A DNA stretch of 64,000 nt, taken from Bin87 sp965204395. GTDB taxonomy: Bacteria; Chloroflexota; Dehalococcoidia; Lucifugimonadales; UBA3495. Of the stretch, positions 26,522-36,400 are shown one piece after another. Every line of letters begins with the position of its first letter. The first letter of the stretch is position 1. The translations under genes and the position numbers were made by a program. The stretch spans positions 4,526,001-4,590,000 of the forward strand of contig OZ241987.1 of the NCBI GenBank assembly GCA_965204395.1, in the 5' to 3' direction. The notes under the pieces are model-generated. The model searched no databases and had not been told where the DNA came from. It saw only the letters and a program-made list of their open reading frames with translations.

Positions 26522-27457
26522 CTATTCGGACTGCCAATAGGTCTCGGGGAGCAGCTCTTCCACCGGTTCGTAGGGCACCAGGTCGTGGATCTTGTTGAGG
26601 TCGAAAAAGCGTGCTCGAAGGAATTGTTCGCCGTCGGGGTCGGTTATGGTCAAGGTTTCGAGGGTGTACTCCTGATCGTAGGTCACGGCCACGGTGCCGG
26701 AGGCTGGACCTTCAATCTTACGGACGTATCCATCCGGGGTTTGCTGCGCGTCGTCGGGTGGCAAGAGGGAGAACAGCATGGCGTAGGACCAGAGGTGGCT
26801 GATGTCCTCTACCGGCCCGACATCGACCTCCGAGGAGTTCTCGGGGAGGAAATACCACTTGTTCGCATCGAGGTCGTGGAGGTACATGTTGAAGGTGTTG
26901 GGGAGGCTGACGACTTTGATGGAGCGTTTGACGGGCTTGGTCATTTCTATTTCCATGAACCACTGGGATGTGGGATCGTCCTTTGTTCCCATTGTTACCC
27001 ATCCGTTGACGGTGGCCGCGACCGGGTAGCCACCCTCGGCGAACTCACTAGACATGTCGAAGGAAGCTTCGTACGAGATGCTGACGAAGTTCTCGATGAA
27101 GTCATCGATTCCGGCTTCGTCCTCCGGAGGTGTGAAAACTTGGGCGGCAGCGGGAGTCGGTGAGGGTTCTGGAACGGGGGTGGCCGCCGGCGTCGGCGAG
27201 GGTGTTGGCGCTGCAGGGGCCGTCGGTGCTGGAGGGGGAGTGTTGGCCTCGGCGACGGCGCCCGAGATGGGTGTTGGGGTGGCTGCGTTAGATACGGCGT
27301 CTTGGCCTGTGACTGGCGTGGCGGTGGCGTCCGGGGGCGGTAGCGTGAGGAGGGCGGGGGTGTCGTCAGCCTGTGGGGGTCCGCCTTGGGTGGGTGCGCA
27401 AGCGAACGAGCCTGCGATTAGGACCAGCAGAATGGGGATCAGCGTGATTTTTCTCAA
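26522..27457 (-). CDS. Lipoprotein with LppX/LprG-like fold (probable)
   Basis: 311 residues from a TTG preceded by GAGAGG; a GTG at 27481 is also possible. Lipoprotein signal LRKITLIPILLVLIAGSFAC, then a roughly 110-residue Ala/Pro/Thr linker typical of Gram-positive-type or Chloroflexota surface proteins. The remaining domain (VSISYEASFDMSSEF.., KWYFLPENSSEVDVGPVEDI) resembles the beta-sheet lipid-binding LppX/LprAFG lipoproteins. Likely on the outer face of the cytoplasmic membrane, carrying a hydrophobic ligand. Assignment by style and fold pattern only. Confidence 0.65.
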   Translation of the reverse strand: MRKITLIPILLVLIAGSFACAPTQGGPPQADDTPALLTLPPPDATATPVTGQDAVSNAATPTPISGAVAEANTPPPAPTAPAAPTPSPTPAATPVPEPSPTPAAAQVFTPPEDEAGIDDFIENFVSISYEASFDMSSEFAEGGYPVAATVNGWVTMGTKDDPTSQWFMEIEMTKPVKRSIKVVSLPNTFNMYLHDLDANKWYFLPENSSEVDVGPVEDISHLWSYAMLFSLLPPDDAQQTPDGYVRKIEGPASGTVAVTYDQEYTLETLTITDPDGEQFLRARFFDLNKIHDLVPYEPVEELLPETYWQSE

Positions 27458-27634
27458 GGGGCTTTTCCTCTCGGCTGACACAGCATTGATTGGGCGTTGG
27501 GAGTGTAGCAAAGGGAAGCATGAGTTTGAGTGCTTCGTGTCCTGCGGCTTCGCGCCATCTTTTCGCGGCGGGCACAACCGGGGTCGAGGAGGTTGAAGCC
27601 GCTGCCGTTTCGGGCGGCGGCTTTTTCGGCAAGG

Positions 27635-28123
27635 TCAACGTGTGCTGTTTAGTGGTTGGTTCTGCTGCGTCGCTCGATACGGCGAAGTTACGCGGCGGCG
27701 ACTGGGAGGTTGTCCAGGAGCCCCTGGGGCGTGGAATGAGAGCAGGTTGCCGGCCGCTGCGACGGCCGACGCGGCGGTCTTCTCGAGCCTCTCGGGATCG
27801 TCGGCGTCCAGGGTGAGGGCCAGGACCTCCAGGTCAATCTGCTCCATGAACGGCTCCGCGACCGACTCGCCATTGGCGGTCAGCATCTTGACCTCGCGCC
27901 AAACGTCGAGCACGAGGCTCGAGAGTTCGCTGACCTTGTCGCTGTAATGGTGGTTGTGCTCAATGAGTTTCTCCTTGTCGGCTTTCGCCTGACGTGGTTC
28001 GTTCGTTGACCTTTGCGTTCTCGTGACCGTGTGCGGCGTTGGCTGCATAACGGCAGACGCGATTTTCGGTAGCTCGACCCGCCGGTTGATTGGGGCACCA
28101 ATGTTGCCGGCATCCGTGCTCAC
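27635..28123 (-). CDS. Hypothetical protein divergent from methylase relic
   Basis: 162 residues, GTG start. The N-terminal DAGNIGAPINRRVELPKIA and RSTNEPRQAKADKEKLIEHN are matched by a broken copy at 41230-41410 (minus strand; RSTNKPHRAKADKEIYIEHS). A helical middle (about 55-120) looks structured; the C-terminal 40 residues are basic and disordered. In both places it lies divergently beside a DNA methyltransferase or its relic, so it is probably part of that locus. Function unknown. Confidence 0.6.
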   Translation of the reverse strand: MSTDAGNIGAPINRRVELPKIASAVMQPTPHTVTRTQRSTNEPRQAKADKEKLIEHNHHYSDKVSELSSLVLDVWREVKMLTANGESVAEPFMEQIDLEVLALTLDADDPERLEKTAASAVAAAGNLLSFHAPGAPGQPPSRRRVTSPYRATQQNQPLNSTR

Positions 28124-28139
28124 GAAACCGCTCTGTCCA

Positions 28140-28214
28140 TCCCGGGAGCGGTGCGTAATCGGCAGGTGGACGTCGGCCCCTCGCTAACGTCGAGGCATTG
28201 GACAGTGGAGGGCG
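28140..28214 (+). repeat. Repeated leader element, copy A
   Basis: About 75 bp shared with 41432-41507 and 58907-58982: CCCGGGAGCGGTGC, a hairpin region, CCCTCG(C/T)TAAC, AGGCAT and GTGGAGGGCG. In this copy the first hairpin is degraded but the CCCTC/GAGGG pairing is kept. It lies before the methylase relic. Confidence 0.75.
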
Positions 28215-28239
28215 TCTCGCCCTCGCGACTGTGCCCAGG

Positions 28240-28449
28240 ATGGCCGACCACCCGCCAAATGGCGTTTACGTCAGCGACAACCTGCCGTTCCTGATCTGGG
28301 CCGATCCCCAGCGTCCACGTACGCTTGCGGAAATGGCTCCCGGGCACGTTTTTCGGCGTGTGACGGGATTCCCCCCGTCGGTTGTCGAAAGGCGAAAGCC
28401 GCCGGATGTTGATTCCGGCGGCTTGTCGAGTGTGGCTGTTGGGTGGTGA
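28240..28449 (+). pseudogene. Relic of a DNA methyltransferase 5' end
   Basis: From ATG 28240 the frame begins MADHPPNGVYVSDNLPFL, matching MPDNPLNAVNRGVYISDNLPFL of the methyltransferase at 41532. Similarity ends at about 28296, and the rest of the frame is unrelated. The upstream 300 bases (about 27945-28240) also match the region before 41532. This is the head of a second methylase locus. Confidence 0.8.
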
Positions 28450-28452
28450 GGC

Positions 28453-28653
28453 TTATTCGTAGGAGAACTTCGGCAGGAAGGTTTTGGCCAGCTTCCACCC
28501 GATGGGCATGCCGGCGATGGCTCCGCCCAGAGTGGCGAGGTACGCGGTTACTCCGTCGTGGGTGACCCCGTGGGTCAGGTAGGCGGCGGTGATCATCGTC
28601 AATCCGACGACGGGTGCGACTCCGAAGAGGAGTATTCGTTTCGCTAGTTGCAT
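28453..28653 (-). CDS. Small two-helix membrane protein
   Basis: 66 residues with GGGGGA upstream of the ATG. Helix 1 LLFGVAPVVGLTMITAAYL and helix 2 VTAYLATLGGAIAGMPIGW, then a basic/aromatic tail (KLAKTFLPKFSYE). No known family; inner-membrane localisation expected. Confidence 0.7.
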   Translation of the reverse strand: MQLAKRILLFGVAPVVGLTMITAAYLTHGVTHDGVTAYLATLGGAIAGMPIGWKLAKTFLPKFSYE

Positions 28654-29158
28654 ATTGATGTCCCCCGTGTTTTCTGGTTTGGGGGGATTGAAGTCCCGGC
28701 GTTCGGCATTGATGACTGGTAAAGCGGGCCGTCCCGGGCAATCGCCCTTCCAGGTCGCGGGCGGCAGCGTCCTCGAGAGTGTTCACCACACGGGGGCCGT
28801 GGTGCGTATTCCGCCCCAGGATGGCGGCTCCGTCTTCGTCAACGCCGGGCGGGGTTTTGTGGCCGTGACAGGAGGTGCGTCCACCGTGCGGCGGGCATCG
28901 GGTTTCCCTTGTCGTCCGGTTCCGCTCCGCGTCCCGTTCCGCAGTCGCCGTCGGATGATTTCTCGTTCGATCCGGCTCGCTGGTACTGCTTCGTCAGGGA
29001 TCCGATGACGCCCGAGGCCTTCGCGGTCGAAGGGTGCGGCTAGTGTGGATAGGCCGTTCTCGGGCCTGTTTCAAAACTCGCTCCCGGGCAGTTGTTCATT
29101 TTCCGTCGTTACACTCCGGGAAATCACGTGGCGGGTTTCGCCTACTGGAGGTATTCGA
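28654..29158. other. Gene-poor stretch before the pilin gene
   Basis: No supportable gene on either strand; the open frames are antisense-like and lack ribosome sites. It holds the upstream region of the pilin-like gene (29159) and of the divergent 66-residue membrane protein. Confidence 0.35.
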
Positions 29159-29848
29159 ATGGGAGGAGGTTCAGGACTACAGGGCCTGATTGACATTGCC
29201 TTTTACGCGGTGGTTGCTCTCGCGCTCAGTATCGCGGGCTTCTTCTTCGTGATGGGCGTCATCAACTACATGGGCGCCGGCGGCGACCAGCAGAAGGTGC
29301 AGCAGGGCGTTGCCGGAATGCGCAACGCGCTGATTGGCGCGGTTCTGATTGGTGGCGCGTCGCTCATCATCAACTTCGTGGTGCTTGACATCGTCCGTCC
29401 CGCCGGTGGTGACGTGGGGACGATTGGTCAGGGCATCAACTGTGACGCTTTGCTGCAGCAGCAGCTGATCGCGTCGCCGCTGGCTACGGCCAACGTGGCG
29501 AATGCCAACGCCATCATTGTTTCGATTCACTCGCAGCGTGGCGAAGACTGCCCGCCGGACTCATGGAGTCCTGAGATAGCGGCCCTCACTGATTCGGAGG
29601 ATGACGATGCCAGTTTCCCTGTCGTCGTGCCGAACTCGTTGACTGCTCCGGGAGCCCCGTCTCAGACTGCTAAGTTCCGGTCCAGTCCGGTCCGGGGTGG
29701 CAACGGGGACATCGGCGTCAACTTCAAAGCGCCGAGCACGACCGCTGGGTCTCATACTTACACCAGCGGCATCATTACGCGTCCCTTGAACCAGGGCAAG
29801 CGCTGGATGTATGTGGCCAACGCTGGAACTTGGTATCAGGCAAACTAG
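29159..29848 (+). CDS. VirB2/TrbC-like pilin with long C-terminal extension
   Basis: 229 residues from ATG 29159 with GGAGG eight bases upstream. Two hydrophobic helices separated by a short charged loop (FYAVVALALSIAGFFFVMGV; MRNALIGAVLIGGASLIINF) match the layout of VirB2/TrbC pilins of type IV secretion. Ordinary pilins stop soon after. Here a further 140 residues, Ser/Thr/Asp-rich with two Cys (about 80 and 115), follow and look extracellular. No other conjugation genes are in the window. A strong terminator ends the unit, so it is transcribed alone. Confidence 0.65.
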   Translation: MGGGSGLQGLIDIAFYAVVALALSIAGFFFVMGVINYMGAGGDQQKVQQGVAGMRNALIGAVLIGGASLIINFVVLDIVRPAGGDVGTIGQGINCDALLQQQLIASPLATANVANANAIIVSIHSQRGEDCPPDSWSPEIAALTDSEDDDASFPVVVPNSLTAPGAPSQTAKFRSSPVRGGNGDIGVNFKAPSTTAGSHTYTSGIITRPLNQGKRWMYVANAGTWYQAN

Positions 29849-29906
29849 CGAGCCTCGGCTCTGACTGCTTCTTCGGGTGGTGCCTCCGTTTCATCCGAAG
29901 ATCCCC

Positions 29907-29941
29907 AGCGGCCCAGTCACCACCCTGGGCCGCTTTCTTTG
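29907..29941 (+). terminator. Intrinsic terminator of the pilin-like gene
   Basis: AGCGGCCCAG, seven-base loop, CTGGGCCGCT, then TTCTTTG, about 60 bases after the pilin stop. Confidence 0.9.
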
Positions 29942-30116
29942 TCTTGGGTCCGTGCAAAAATAGTATTCGCGATTCCTTGCATGCGCTGCATGCGGATGCA
30001 AATAGGCTGCTGATGGGGTGAAGCGCCCGGTTGAAAGCTTGGTTAGACCCAGGCGCGTGAAGTGCCAGATACCCCGTCGGTCTTTGGTGAAGCCAGGCTA
30101 TTGGCCGTTAGCGGCG

Positions 30117-30491
30117 TCAGTGGTCCGTGCATGAACCCTCCTGTTGCCGGCCGTGGTCAACTCCGTTTTTTTCCTTGGAGGCTGCCGCGCTTGCTGGTTG
30201 CGCGGTGCGCCAACGGGCGGTTTTCAGGAGTTTGAACGACGCGACCAGCGCGAACGCCGACCACAGGACGGCCATGGCCAGGAATATTCCGATACCCGTC
30301 ATGGCCAGCCACTGATCATCCAGACTGACGCCCAACCACGCCGTCCCGGCGGCGACGACCGCGGCCACTGCGGCGACGGCCATTATCAGGCTGCGGCGGT
30401 TGCGGGCGATGAACCTCGGCGGCTGGTTTCTGTTCGTAGCGTGGCGAGGGACGTTGGAGTCGGCGCAGGTTTCGTTCGGGTCTTGCATCAT
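30117..30491 (-). CDS. Small two-helix membrane protein, 124 aa
   Basis: GAGGG precedes the ATG pair. Basic N-terminus, two hydrophobic helices (SLIMAVAAVAAVVAAGTAWLG; LAMTGIGIFLAMAVLWSAFAL) and a polar Ala/Lys-rich tail. No family. It starts at the same spot as the divergent ORF at 30490; the good ribosome site favours this one. Confidence 0.65.
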   Translation of the reverse strand: MMQDPNETCADSNVPRHATNRNQPPRFIARNRRSLIMAVAAVAAVVAAGTAWLGVSLDDQWLAMTGIGIFLAMAVLWSAFALVASFKLLKTARWRTAQPASAAASKEKNGVDHGRQQEGSCTDH

Positions 30492-30693
30492 GGCTTCCCT
30501 CGGCTTGGTGGGCGGAGCGGGCCCATCATACGGAACCGCCGAGCGTCGTTACAACGCCGGCGGCTGGGCATCGGGCCTGCCGTGGTGGTTTGCCCGCTGG
30601 AAGATTGTCGTCATTGCATTGACCGCGGCGGGCGTGCTCATCGTCGTCGTAGTGGTCCTTTTCATCCGTCTGCGGTGCCAACCGCCCACGTGA
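30490..30693 (+). CDS. Small membrane protein, tentative
   Basis: 67 residues ending in one strong hydrophobic helix (WKIVVIALTAAGVLIVVVVV) with a Trp/Arg-rich entry (GLPWWFARWK). The first codon overlaps the start of the divergent 30117-30491 gene and has no ribosome site, so the true start may be further downstream. Retained because the helix is typical of genuine small membrane proteins. Confidence 0.4.
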   Translation: MASLGLVGGAGPSYGTAERRYNAGGWASGLPWWFARWKIVVIALTAAGVLIVVVVVLFIRLRCQPPT

Positions 30694-30983
30694 TGTGCCC
30701 ATACCTCGCGGGGATGTCATCCGAATTTGGTAAACTTCGAGCCCGCGCCCTCCTTTGATCTGAATGTAAACAACCCATAGGAATTTCCATCAACTTGACC
30801 TGCCTACGAGCTGCCTTGTTGAGAAGATGACCTGGGTACACTTGGCTTTGATGGCACTGGGCACACTCGTCTTAGTGCTGTTGATTTGCGGTTTGCTGGT
30901 TGCCACCTACTTCTGGGTATTCTTAACATAAGCGGATAATAGATTTACGATAGGGTTCCAGTCTGATTTGAGAGGGTGCTGTC

Positions 30984-31268
30984 ATGTCCCGTCCGCGCAC
31001 GTATCGCCACGATGTTCGTTGTCCTGATTGCGGAGCCAACTGGATGCGCAAGGACGGCTTTACCAACGGCAAGCAGGCTTACCGCTGTGGCGAATGTAAC
31101 CGTCGTTACGTGCCGGAGGGAGCCTACCGCCGTCCCGGGCCAGCAGTGAAAGCGCGGGGCATCGCCATGTACACCGAGGGGAGTTCGCTGAGCGCCATCG
31201 GGCGGGTGCTGGGATACAGTCCGGCGGCGGTGCAGGGGTGGGTCAAAAAAGGGGGCGCCAGGCCCTGA
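30984..31268 (+). CDS. insA: IS1-family InsA (DNA-binding part)
   Basis: 94 residues with the zinc finger CPDCGANWMRKDG..YRCGECNRRY and an HTH. The AAAAAAG run near 31245 is the expected -1 frameshift site leading into insB. Confidence 0.93.
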   Translation: MSRPRTYRHDVRCPDCGANWMRKDGFTNGKQAYRCGECNRRYVPEGAYRRPGPAVKARGIAMYTEGSSLSAIGRVLGYSPAAVQGWVKKGGARP

Positions 31269-31735
31269 CCGCCTTGGGGGAATGGAGTGAGCGCCGTAAT
31301 GCAGGTCTGGTGGGTCGTCAGCGGGCGGCGGTGGTGTCCTGTGATGAGATGTGGACTTACCTGGGGGCGCGGCGTGGGGACCAGCGGGAGGAGCGGTGGA
31401 TTTGGACCGCGGTAGTGGCGGAAGCTGACGGGAACCGCTGGGTGGACTTCGAGGTGGGTGACCGTAGTGAAGGACCCTTCTTGCGGTTGTACGCCCGACT
31501 GCCGGAAGCGGAATTGTATTGCAGCGATGCGTATGCGGTGTACCTGGGGTGGTTTCCTCCGGACCGCCATGTGGTGGGCAAAGGCGGGGCGGTGAACTGG
31601 AACGAAGGATTGCATTCAGTATGGCGAGGGAAGTTGAACCGGCTGATACGGCGAACCAAGGGGTACACCAAAAGCATCGAGATGCTGGTGTACTCTCTGG
31701 CCCTGGTTTGCTGGCGACGGAAGATGCAAATCTAA
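31238..31735 (+). CDS. insB: IS1-family transposase InsB (catalytic part)
   Basis: 165 residues with the DDE set (SCDEMW, YCSDAY, NWNEGLHSVWRG) followed by the basic RRTKGYTKS. Expressed as an InsAB' fusion in IS1. Intact, so the element is potentially active. Confidence 0.93.
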   Translation: MGQKRGRQALTALGEWSERRNAGLVGRQRAAVVSCDEMWTYLGARRGDQREERWIWTAVVAEADGNRWVDFEVGDRSEGPFLRLYARLPEAELYCSDAYAVYLGWFPPDRHVVGKGGAVNWNEGLHSVWRGKLNRLIRRTKGYTKSIEMLVYSLALVCWRRKMQI

Positions 31736-31964
31736 TTTCCGCTTACGTTAAGAATACCTACTTCTGCGTGATCGCGATCCGCATCCACGGTAGGCGGCCT
31801 AAACGAAACGAATCGACGGACCAGTACATAGCGCGCGGATGTATGATTTGGGGGTGTCTGGGCACGGTCTTGACGGTTCTTGTCTTCCTGATCGTCGCGT
31901 TCATCTCCATCATCGAACAATGGTTGTAAGTCGGGACATCGAAGGCGCGCGAGCGACCTGAGCC

Positions 31965-32340
31965 TTATCCATCGAAAAGACGAATGCGGGGGCGTTCGGG
32001 CGGCGCACAGTCGTAGGACGTCATGTCGGTGGCGAGTTCCCGCTTGATGACGCGCTCGTCGTACTCGTCGGGCGGCGTGAATTTCCGCCCCTCGTCAACC
32101 GGTTTGCCAGACAGGATGTTGGCCGCCATGTGGTTGGCATCGGCCGTGATGCCGACGGTGTCCTCGTCGGTGTCGACGTAGATGGCCAGGTAGCGGAGTT
32201 TTCCGACGGCGTCGATGGCCGCCAGAGCCGCATAGACGATGCCGCGGTGGTTGGTCGAGCCGGCTCAAAATTGTCGGCAAGTCCCGCCAAGTGTCGGATG
32301 GCCCCGATACAGTGGGCGGTGGGTCCCCGAGCGCTGGGAG
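31965..32340 (-). pseudogene. Frameshifted gene of unknown function
   Basis: The minus strand reads NHRGIVYAALAAIDAVGKLR, YLAIYVDTDEDTVGITADAN and ..DMTSYDCAPPERPRIRLFDG to TAA at 31965, clearly coding, but a TGA lies just upstream and no start is available. In the alternative frame directly before it, GPTAHCIGAIRHLAGLADNF looks like the missing upstream part. A single-base shift at about 32260 would join them. The rest of the N-terminus is not recognisable. Family unknown. Confidence 0.6.
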
Positions 32341-32664
32341 CGGCCCCAGTTGATGCGGGTCTGATCCTCGTCTCTCGCCGTTCGGGAGTTGCAGTATGGC
32401 TTCGATGGTGCTGCTGAGGTCGGTCGGCCAGCCGGGCTGCCGGGGCTCTGGGTGGCAGGGCGGTTGAGGCAGGGGGCCTGCTGGTCATTGTCGCCGCGTG
32501 CGCAACCCTCACCCGGCGGTTGGCGCCGGACAGTTCTTAGTCAATGAGGTCAGTGCAGCCGGCATTCGGCCACGCTTCCTTCGTGGAGAGTTACGGAGCA
32601 TACGGCCAACGACCGCAGGTCAGGAGACCCCCTGTGCTATTCTCTCGCCCGGGAGGGAATCAAC

Positions 32665-33380
32665 ATGAGCGGGGATAAAATCGCCAATGGCCTGAGCGCT
32701 GCTACGCTGGAGGCAAGGTGGAAAACCAATCCCGATTCAGAGCAGCGGCAAAACCCTTTCAATCTGCGGATGCGCCGAGCCCTCAGCTGGCTGGCCCGTG
32801 CTGAGCAGGAACGCGATGACCCGGACGCCGCATTCATTTTCTACTGGATCGCCTTCAACGCGGCTTACGCGGAAGAACGTCCGGGGAGCTATGAGGTCGG
32901 CGAAAGAGCGGCGATGCGCGACTATTTTCGAGCGGTCGTCAGCAAGGACGGCAACCACGTGATCTACGACTCAGTCTGGAAGAGATTCTCGGGGCCGATA
33001 CGGATACTTCTAACAACCAGTACGTGTTCAGCGGGTTCTGGGATTCGAGCGACCGGGAAGTTGAGGACGCGGGCTGGAAACGGGAGTTTCGCGACAGGCA
33101 AGCCGCAATCAACAGCGCGTTGAGCGTTCGCAGCGTTCGCAACACTGAGGTCATCCTCCGAGAACTGTTTGACCGCCTGTATGTTCTCCGCAATCAGCTG
33201 CTTCATGGCGGTGCGACTTGGCGAGGTTCGGTGAACCGCAGTCAGGTGCAGGATGGGGCTGCGATTATGGCGTTTCTCGTGCCGAACTTCATCGACCTGA
33301 TGTTGGATAAACCGGATGTTGATTGGGGAGTTCCCCGATTTGCCGCCGGAACGGTGCTGTTGCCATCAGTCAACGAGTGA
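32665..33380 (+). pseudogene. Frameshifted HEPN-domain protein (Apea-like)
   Basis: GGGAGGGA precedes the ATG. Frame 1 runs to about 32985 (AAFIFYWIAFNAAYAEERPG.., the aromatic helix typical of Apea-like HEPN proteins, then ..YDSVWK). Coding then continues in another frame as EILGADTDTSNNQYVFSGFW and includes YVLRNQLLHGGATW, whose R-N-Q-L-L-H is the HEPN R-x4-H catalytic-type motif. The total would be about 238 residues. With one base corrected the motif is intact. HEPN proteins of this type are RNases or RNA-binding toxins in abortive-infection and TA systems. Confidence 0.78.
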
Positions 33381-33447
33381 CCAGGCTTCACACCGGTGTC
33401 CCTCTTCAAACGGCTACCGGTTATCGGCGCGGCTTTGGTCCCGTTGT

Positions 33448-36400
33448 TCAGTTTGGTCCGTAGGCGGCGCCCAGTCCCTTGCCGAGCTGTCCCCAGCATA
33501 CGAGGGTCCCGTCTTCGCGGAGACCGCAGGCATGATAGGTGGCAGCGTTGACCGCTAGGAATTTCCCGGCCGGCGGCGCAGCCGGACCGGGACGGTCGTC
33601 ATCGTGGCCCCAGCAGGCGACGGTCCCGTCCAGCCTGATTCCGCAGGCGAAGTTTATGCCGGCGCTTACGGCCTGGAACCTGAGGTACGGCGCAGCTTTC
33701 CTGCCGTGGTAGTTGGTCCAGCCCCAGCAGACCACGCGGGCGTTGGTCTTCAGGCCGCAGGCATATCCGTTGTAAACGCTGACCGACCGGAAGTCGCCAG
33801 GTGGCGGAATAACCTCTGCGTCCCCATAACGAACGTCCCAGCATTTCATCCCTCCGTCCGTGGCCACGCCGCAGGTGTAGTCGCGGCCCACGCTCACTGA
33901 CCGGAAGGCGTCGGTGGGCACTTCGTCCACGTCAACCCCGGGTCCCCAGCAAGCCAACGTGTCGTCCGCCTTGATCCCGCAAACGCGGAAGTCACCAAAA
34001 TACCCTCCCGTGCTGACCGACTTGAACACTGCATCCGGATCCGGCGGCGCCAACACTGACGGGCTGGAGTCGTCGCTCCAGCAAACGGCCCTGCCGCTGA
34101 GTTTCAGCCCGCAGGCGTGGCGATGTGCCACACTGACCGACAAGAACAACCCTGACTGCGGAACCATCGCGGCCCCGGTCTCCTGAGTGCCCCAGCACGC
34201 CAGGGCACCGTCCGTTTCTATTCCACAGGTGTGGTATCTACCGGTGCTGACGGCCTTGAAACGGCGCGGCGGCGCAATGTCGGCGGCATCGCCGTCGCCG
34301 TCCCAGCAGACGGGTGCTCCGGCCGTATTCAAACCGCATGAGTACGCGCCGCCGCTGCGGGCGAAGTAAAAGTACTCGGGCGGTTCAAGTTGAATTTGGC
34401 CGAAGTCATGCGGCCAATCGATGTAATCGAGACCCCAGCAGTCCACCGCGCCATCTGGACGCATGCCACAGTTGTGGAACGCGCCGGCGTCCAGCGACTG
34501 GAAGGACACTTTCGGAGCGGCGAATTCACTTCTGCTGAACAGGTAGCTGCCCCAACAGACTGTGAGCCCGTCCGTTTTTGTTCCACAGGTATGGTTTCCT
34601 CCTGCGCTGACGGACCGGAAGGTTCCTTCTGGGGGACCCTTTCCTGTTTCATCGTTGATCGCGCCCCAGCAGGTCACGGTCGCGTCCGTGCGAACGCCGC
34701 AGGTATGGAAGCTGCCGGCGCTGACGGACCGGAACTTGCCCTCCGGAGGAGTGGCCTGGCCGTGGTAGATGTCGTCGCCGCCAAGGATGCCGCCGCCGCG
34801 GCCATGATTGGAACCCCAGCATACTGCGTCGCCGTCGGTTGACACGGCGCAGGTGTGGTAATGGCCGGCGCTGACCGACTCGAATTTGCCTTCCGGCGGC
34901 GCGGCCTGCCCGTAGTATCTTGCCCCGCGGAAGTCATGGTTGAAGCCCCAACACTGGAGCGTGCCGTCCGTCTTGATCCCACAGGTGTGGTAGTAACCGC
35001 CGCTTACCGATTGAAACGTTCCCTCCGGCGGAGTGGCCCGGCCGTAGTTCACCACCTCAATCTCAATAGTGCCTTTGAAGTACTCCTCTTCGATGCCCCA
35101 GCATTCCACCGCGCCATCGGCTTTGACCCCACAGCCGTGCAGGGCGCCCGAGCTCACGGAGACGAAAGGTCCATCCGACGCATCATCAGGGACGCCGGTC
35201 CATCCCCAACATTCCACCGAGCCATTGGGGCGCAGGCCGCAGGTGTGGTGCCATCCGGAGCTGACGGCGGTAAACCCGACGCTGCCCGGCGGGGGAACCG
35301 TTGGAACCGGGGCGGGAGTGGGCGCCAGCGTGAGAGCCGTTGCCGCGTCCGCCTTTCCCTGGCGCGCATCGAAGGGCGAAGCCAAGCCGCTGGTATCGTC
35401 CCCCCAGCACATCACTCCGCGGTCGGGGCGCAGGCCGCAGGCGTGGCGCCGGCCTACGCTGACCGTTTCGAAGGTCACGTCGGGAGGCGCCAGGGGGTTT
35501 GTGTAGCCGTATTTCGACCTGCCGAATTCCCGTCCCCAGCATTCCACCCTTCCATTCGTCCGCACGCCACAATTGTGCTGGCGGCCAGAGCTGACGGACC
35601 GGAATTTGCCACCCGGTGGCTTGGTCAGGCCGTCTGGATCGTATCCCCAGCACACGACCGTGCCGTCCGTCTTCACCCCACAGGTATGGCGACTGCCGGC
35701 GCTGACGGAGCGGAACCGGCCCCCTGGCGGCGTCGCCTCACCATCACTGTCGTAGCCCCAGCACGCGACCGTGCGGTCGGTCTTCACACCACAGGCATGG
35801 GCCACGCCGAGGCTGATGGACCGGAACACGCCGGAAGGAGGGGTGGCTCGAGCGCCATCGTCCTCTCCCCAGCACACCACTTCGCCGGACGTCAATATCC
35901 CACAGGTGTGCTCGTTGCCGACGCTGACGGCGACAAAAGCGCCTTCGGGCGAGTGGCGGAGGATGTGGAAGTTCTGGTCCCAGCACAGCAACTCGCCGGT
36001 TTGGCGAATGGCGCAATTGTCGTTGACGAACTTGAAAACGCCATCCGGCGGCGCGCTCGTTTGATCAGGGTCGAGTCCCCAACAGGCTATGGAGCCATCG
36101 GTCAACACGCCGCACTTGCCTCCCTCCTCGCTGATGGCGGTGAACGTCGGAGATTCGTGAAAAATCACCCCGTCGGGATGGACCGTCACGGCGTAATGCT
36201 CTTCAAGTCCCCAGCACTCCACGATGCCATCGGTACGTATCCCGCAGTCGACGTGCCGGCCGGCGCTCACCGTCCGAAACGCATCGGTGGGCGGGTTCAC
36301 CGGCGTCGCGTACTTGTACGCGCCCCAGCATTCCACGGTGTTGTCGTGCCTCAGGCCGCAGGTGTGGGTGTCGCCGGCGCTCACCGACTTGAAAATACCG

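Larger units (their letters stand above)
30916..31758 (+). mobile_element. IS1-family insertion sequence, copy 2
   Basis: 843 bp, same ends as copy 1 (GGTATTCTTAAC.. at both termini as inverted repeats), opposite orientation. Flanked by an 8-bp duplication TACTTCTG (30908-30915 and 31759-31766). Encoded proteins are identical to copy 1. Confidence 0.95.
30827..31929 (+). pseudogene. Two-helix membrane protein gene split by IS1 copy 2
   Basis: Joining 30827-30915 to 31767-31929 (one target copy removed) restores an 84-codon frame. It runs MTWVHLALMALGTLVLVLLI.., a Lys/Arg-rich loop (RIHGRRPKRNESTD), a second helix (LGTVLTVLVFLIVAFISII) and EQWL-stop. The IS1 element interrupts it at codon 30. 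The exact restoration of frame shows the gene was intact until the insertion. Confidence 0.88.

Noticed and set aside
20936..30915. Composite transposon formed by the two IS1 copies
   Set aside because: Each copy has its own different 8-bp target duplication; a composite transposition would leave matching duplications only at the outer ends.
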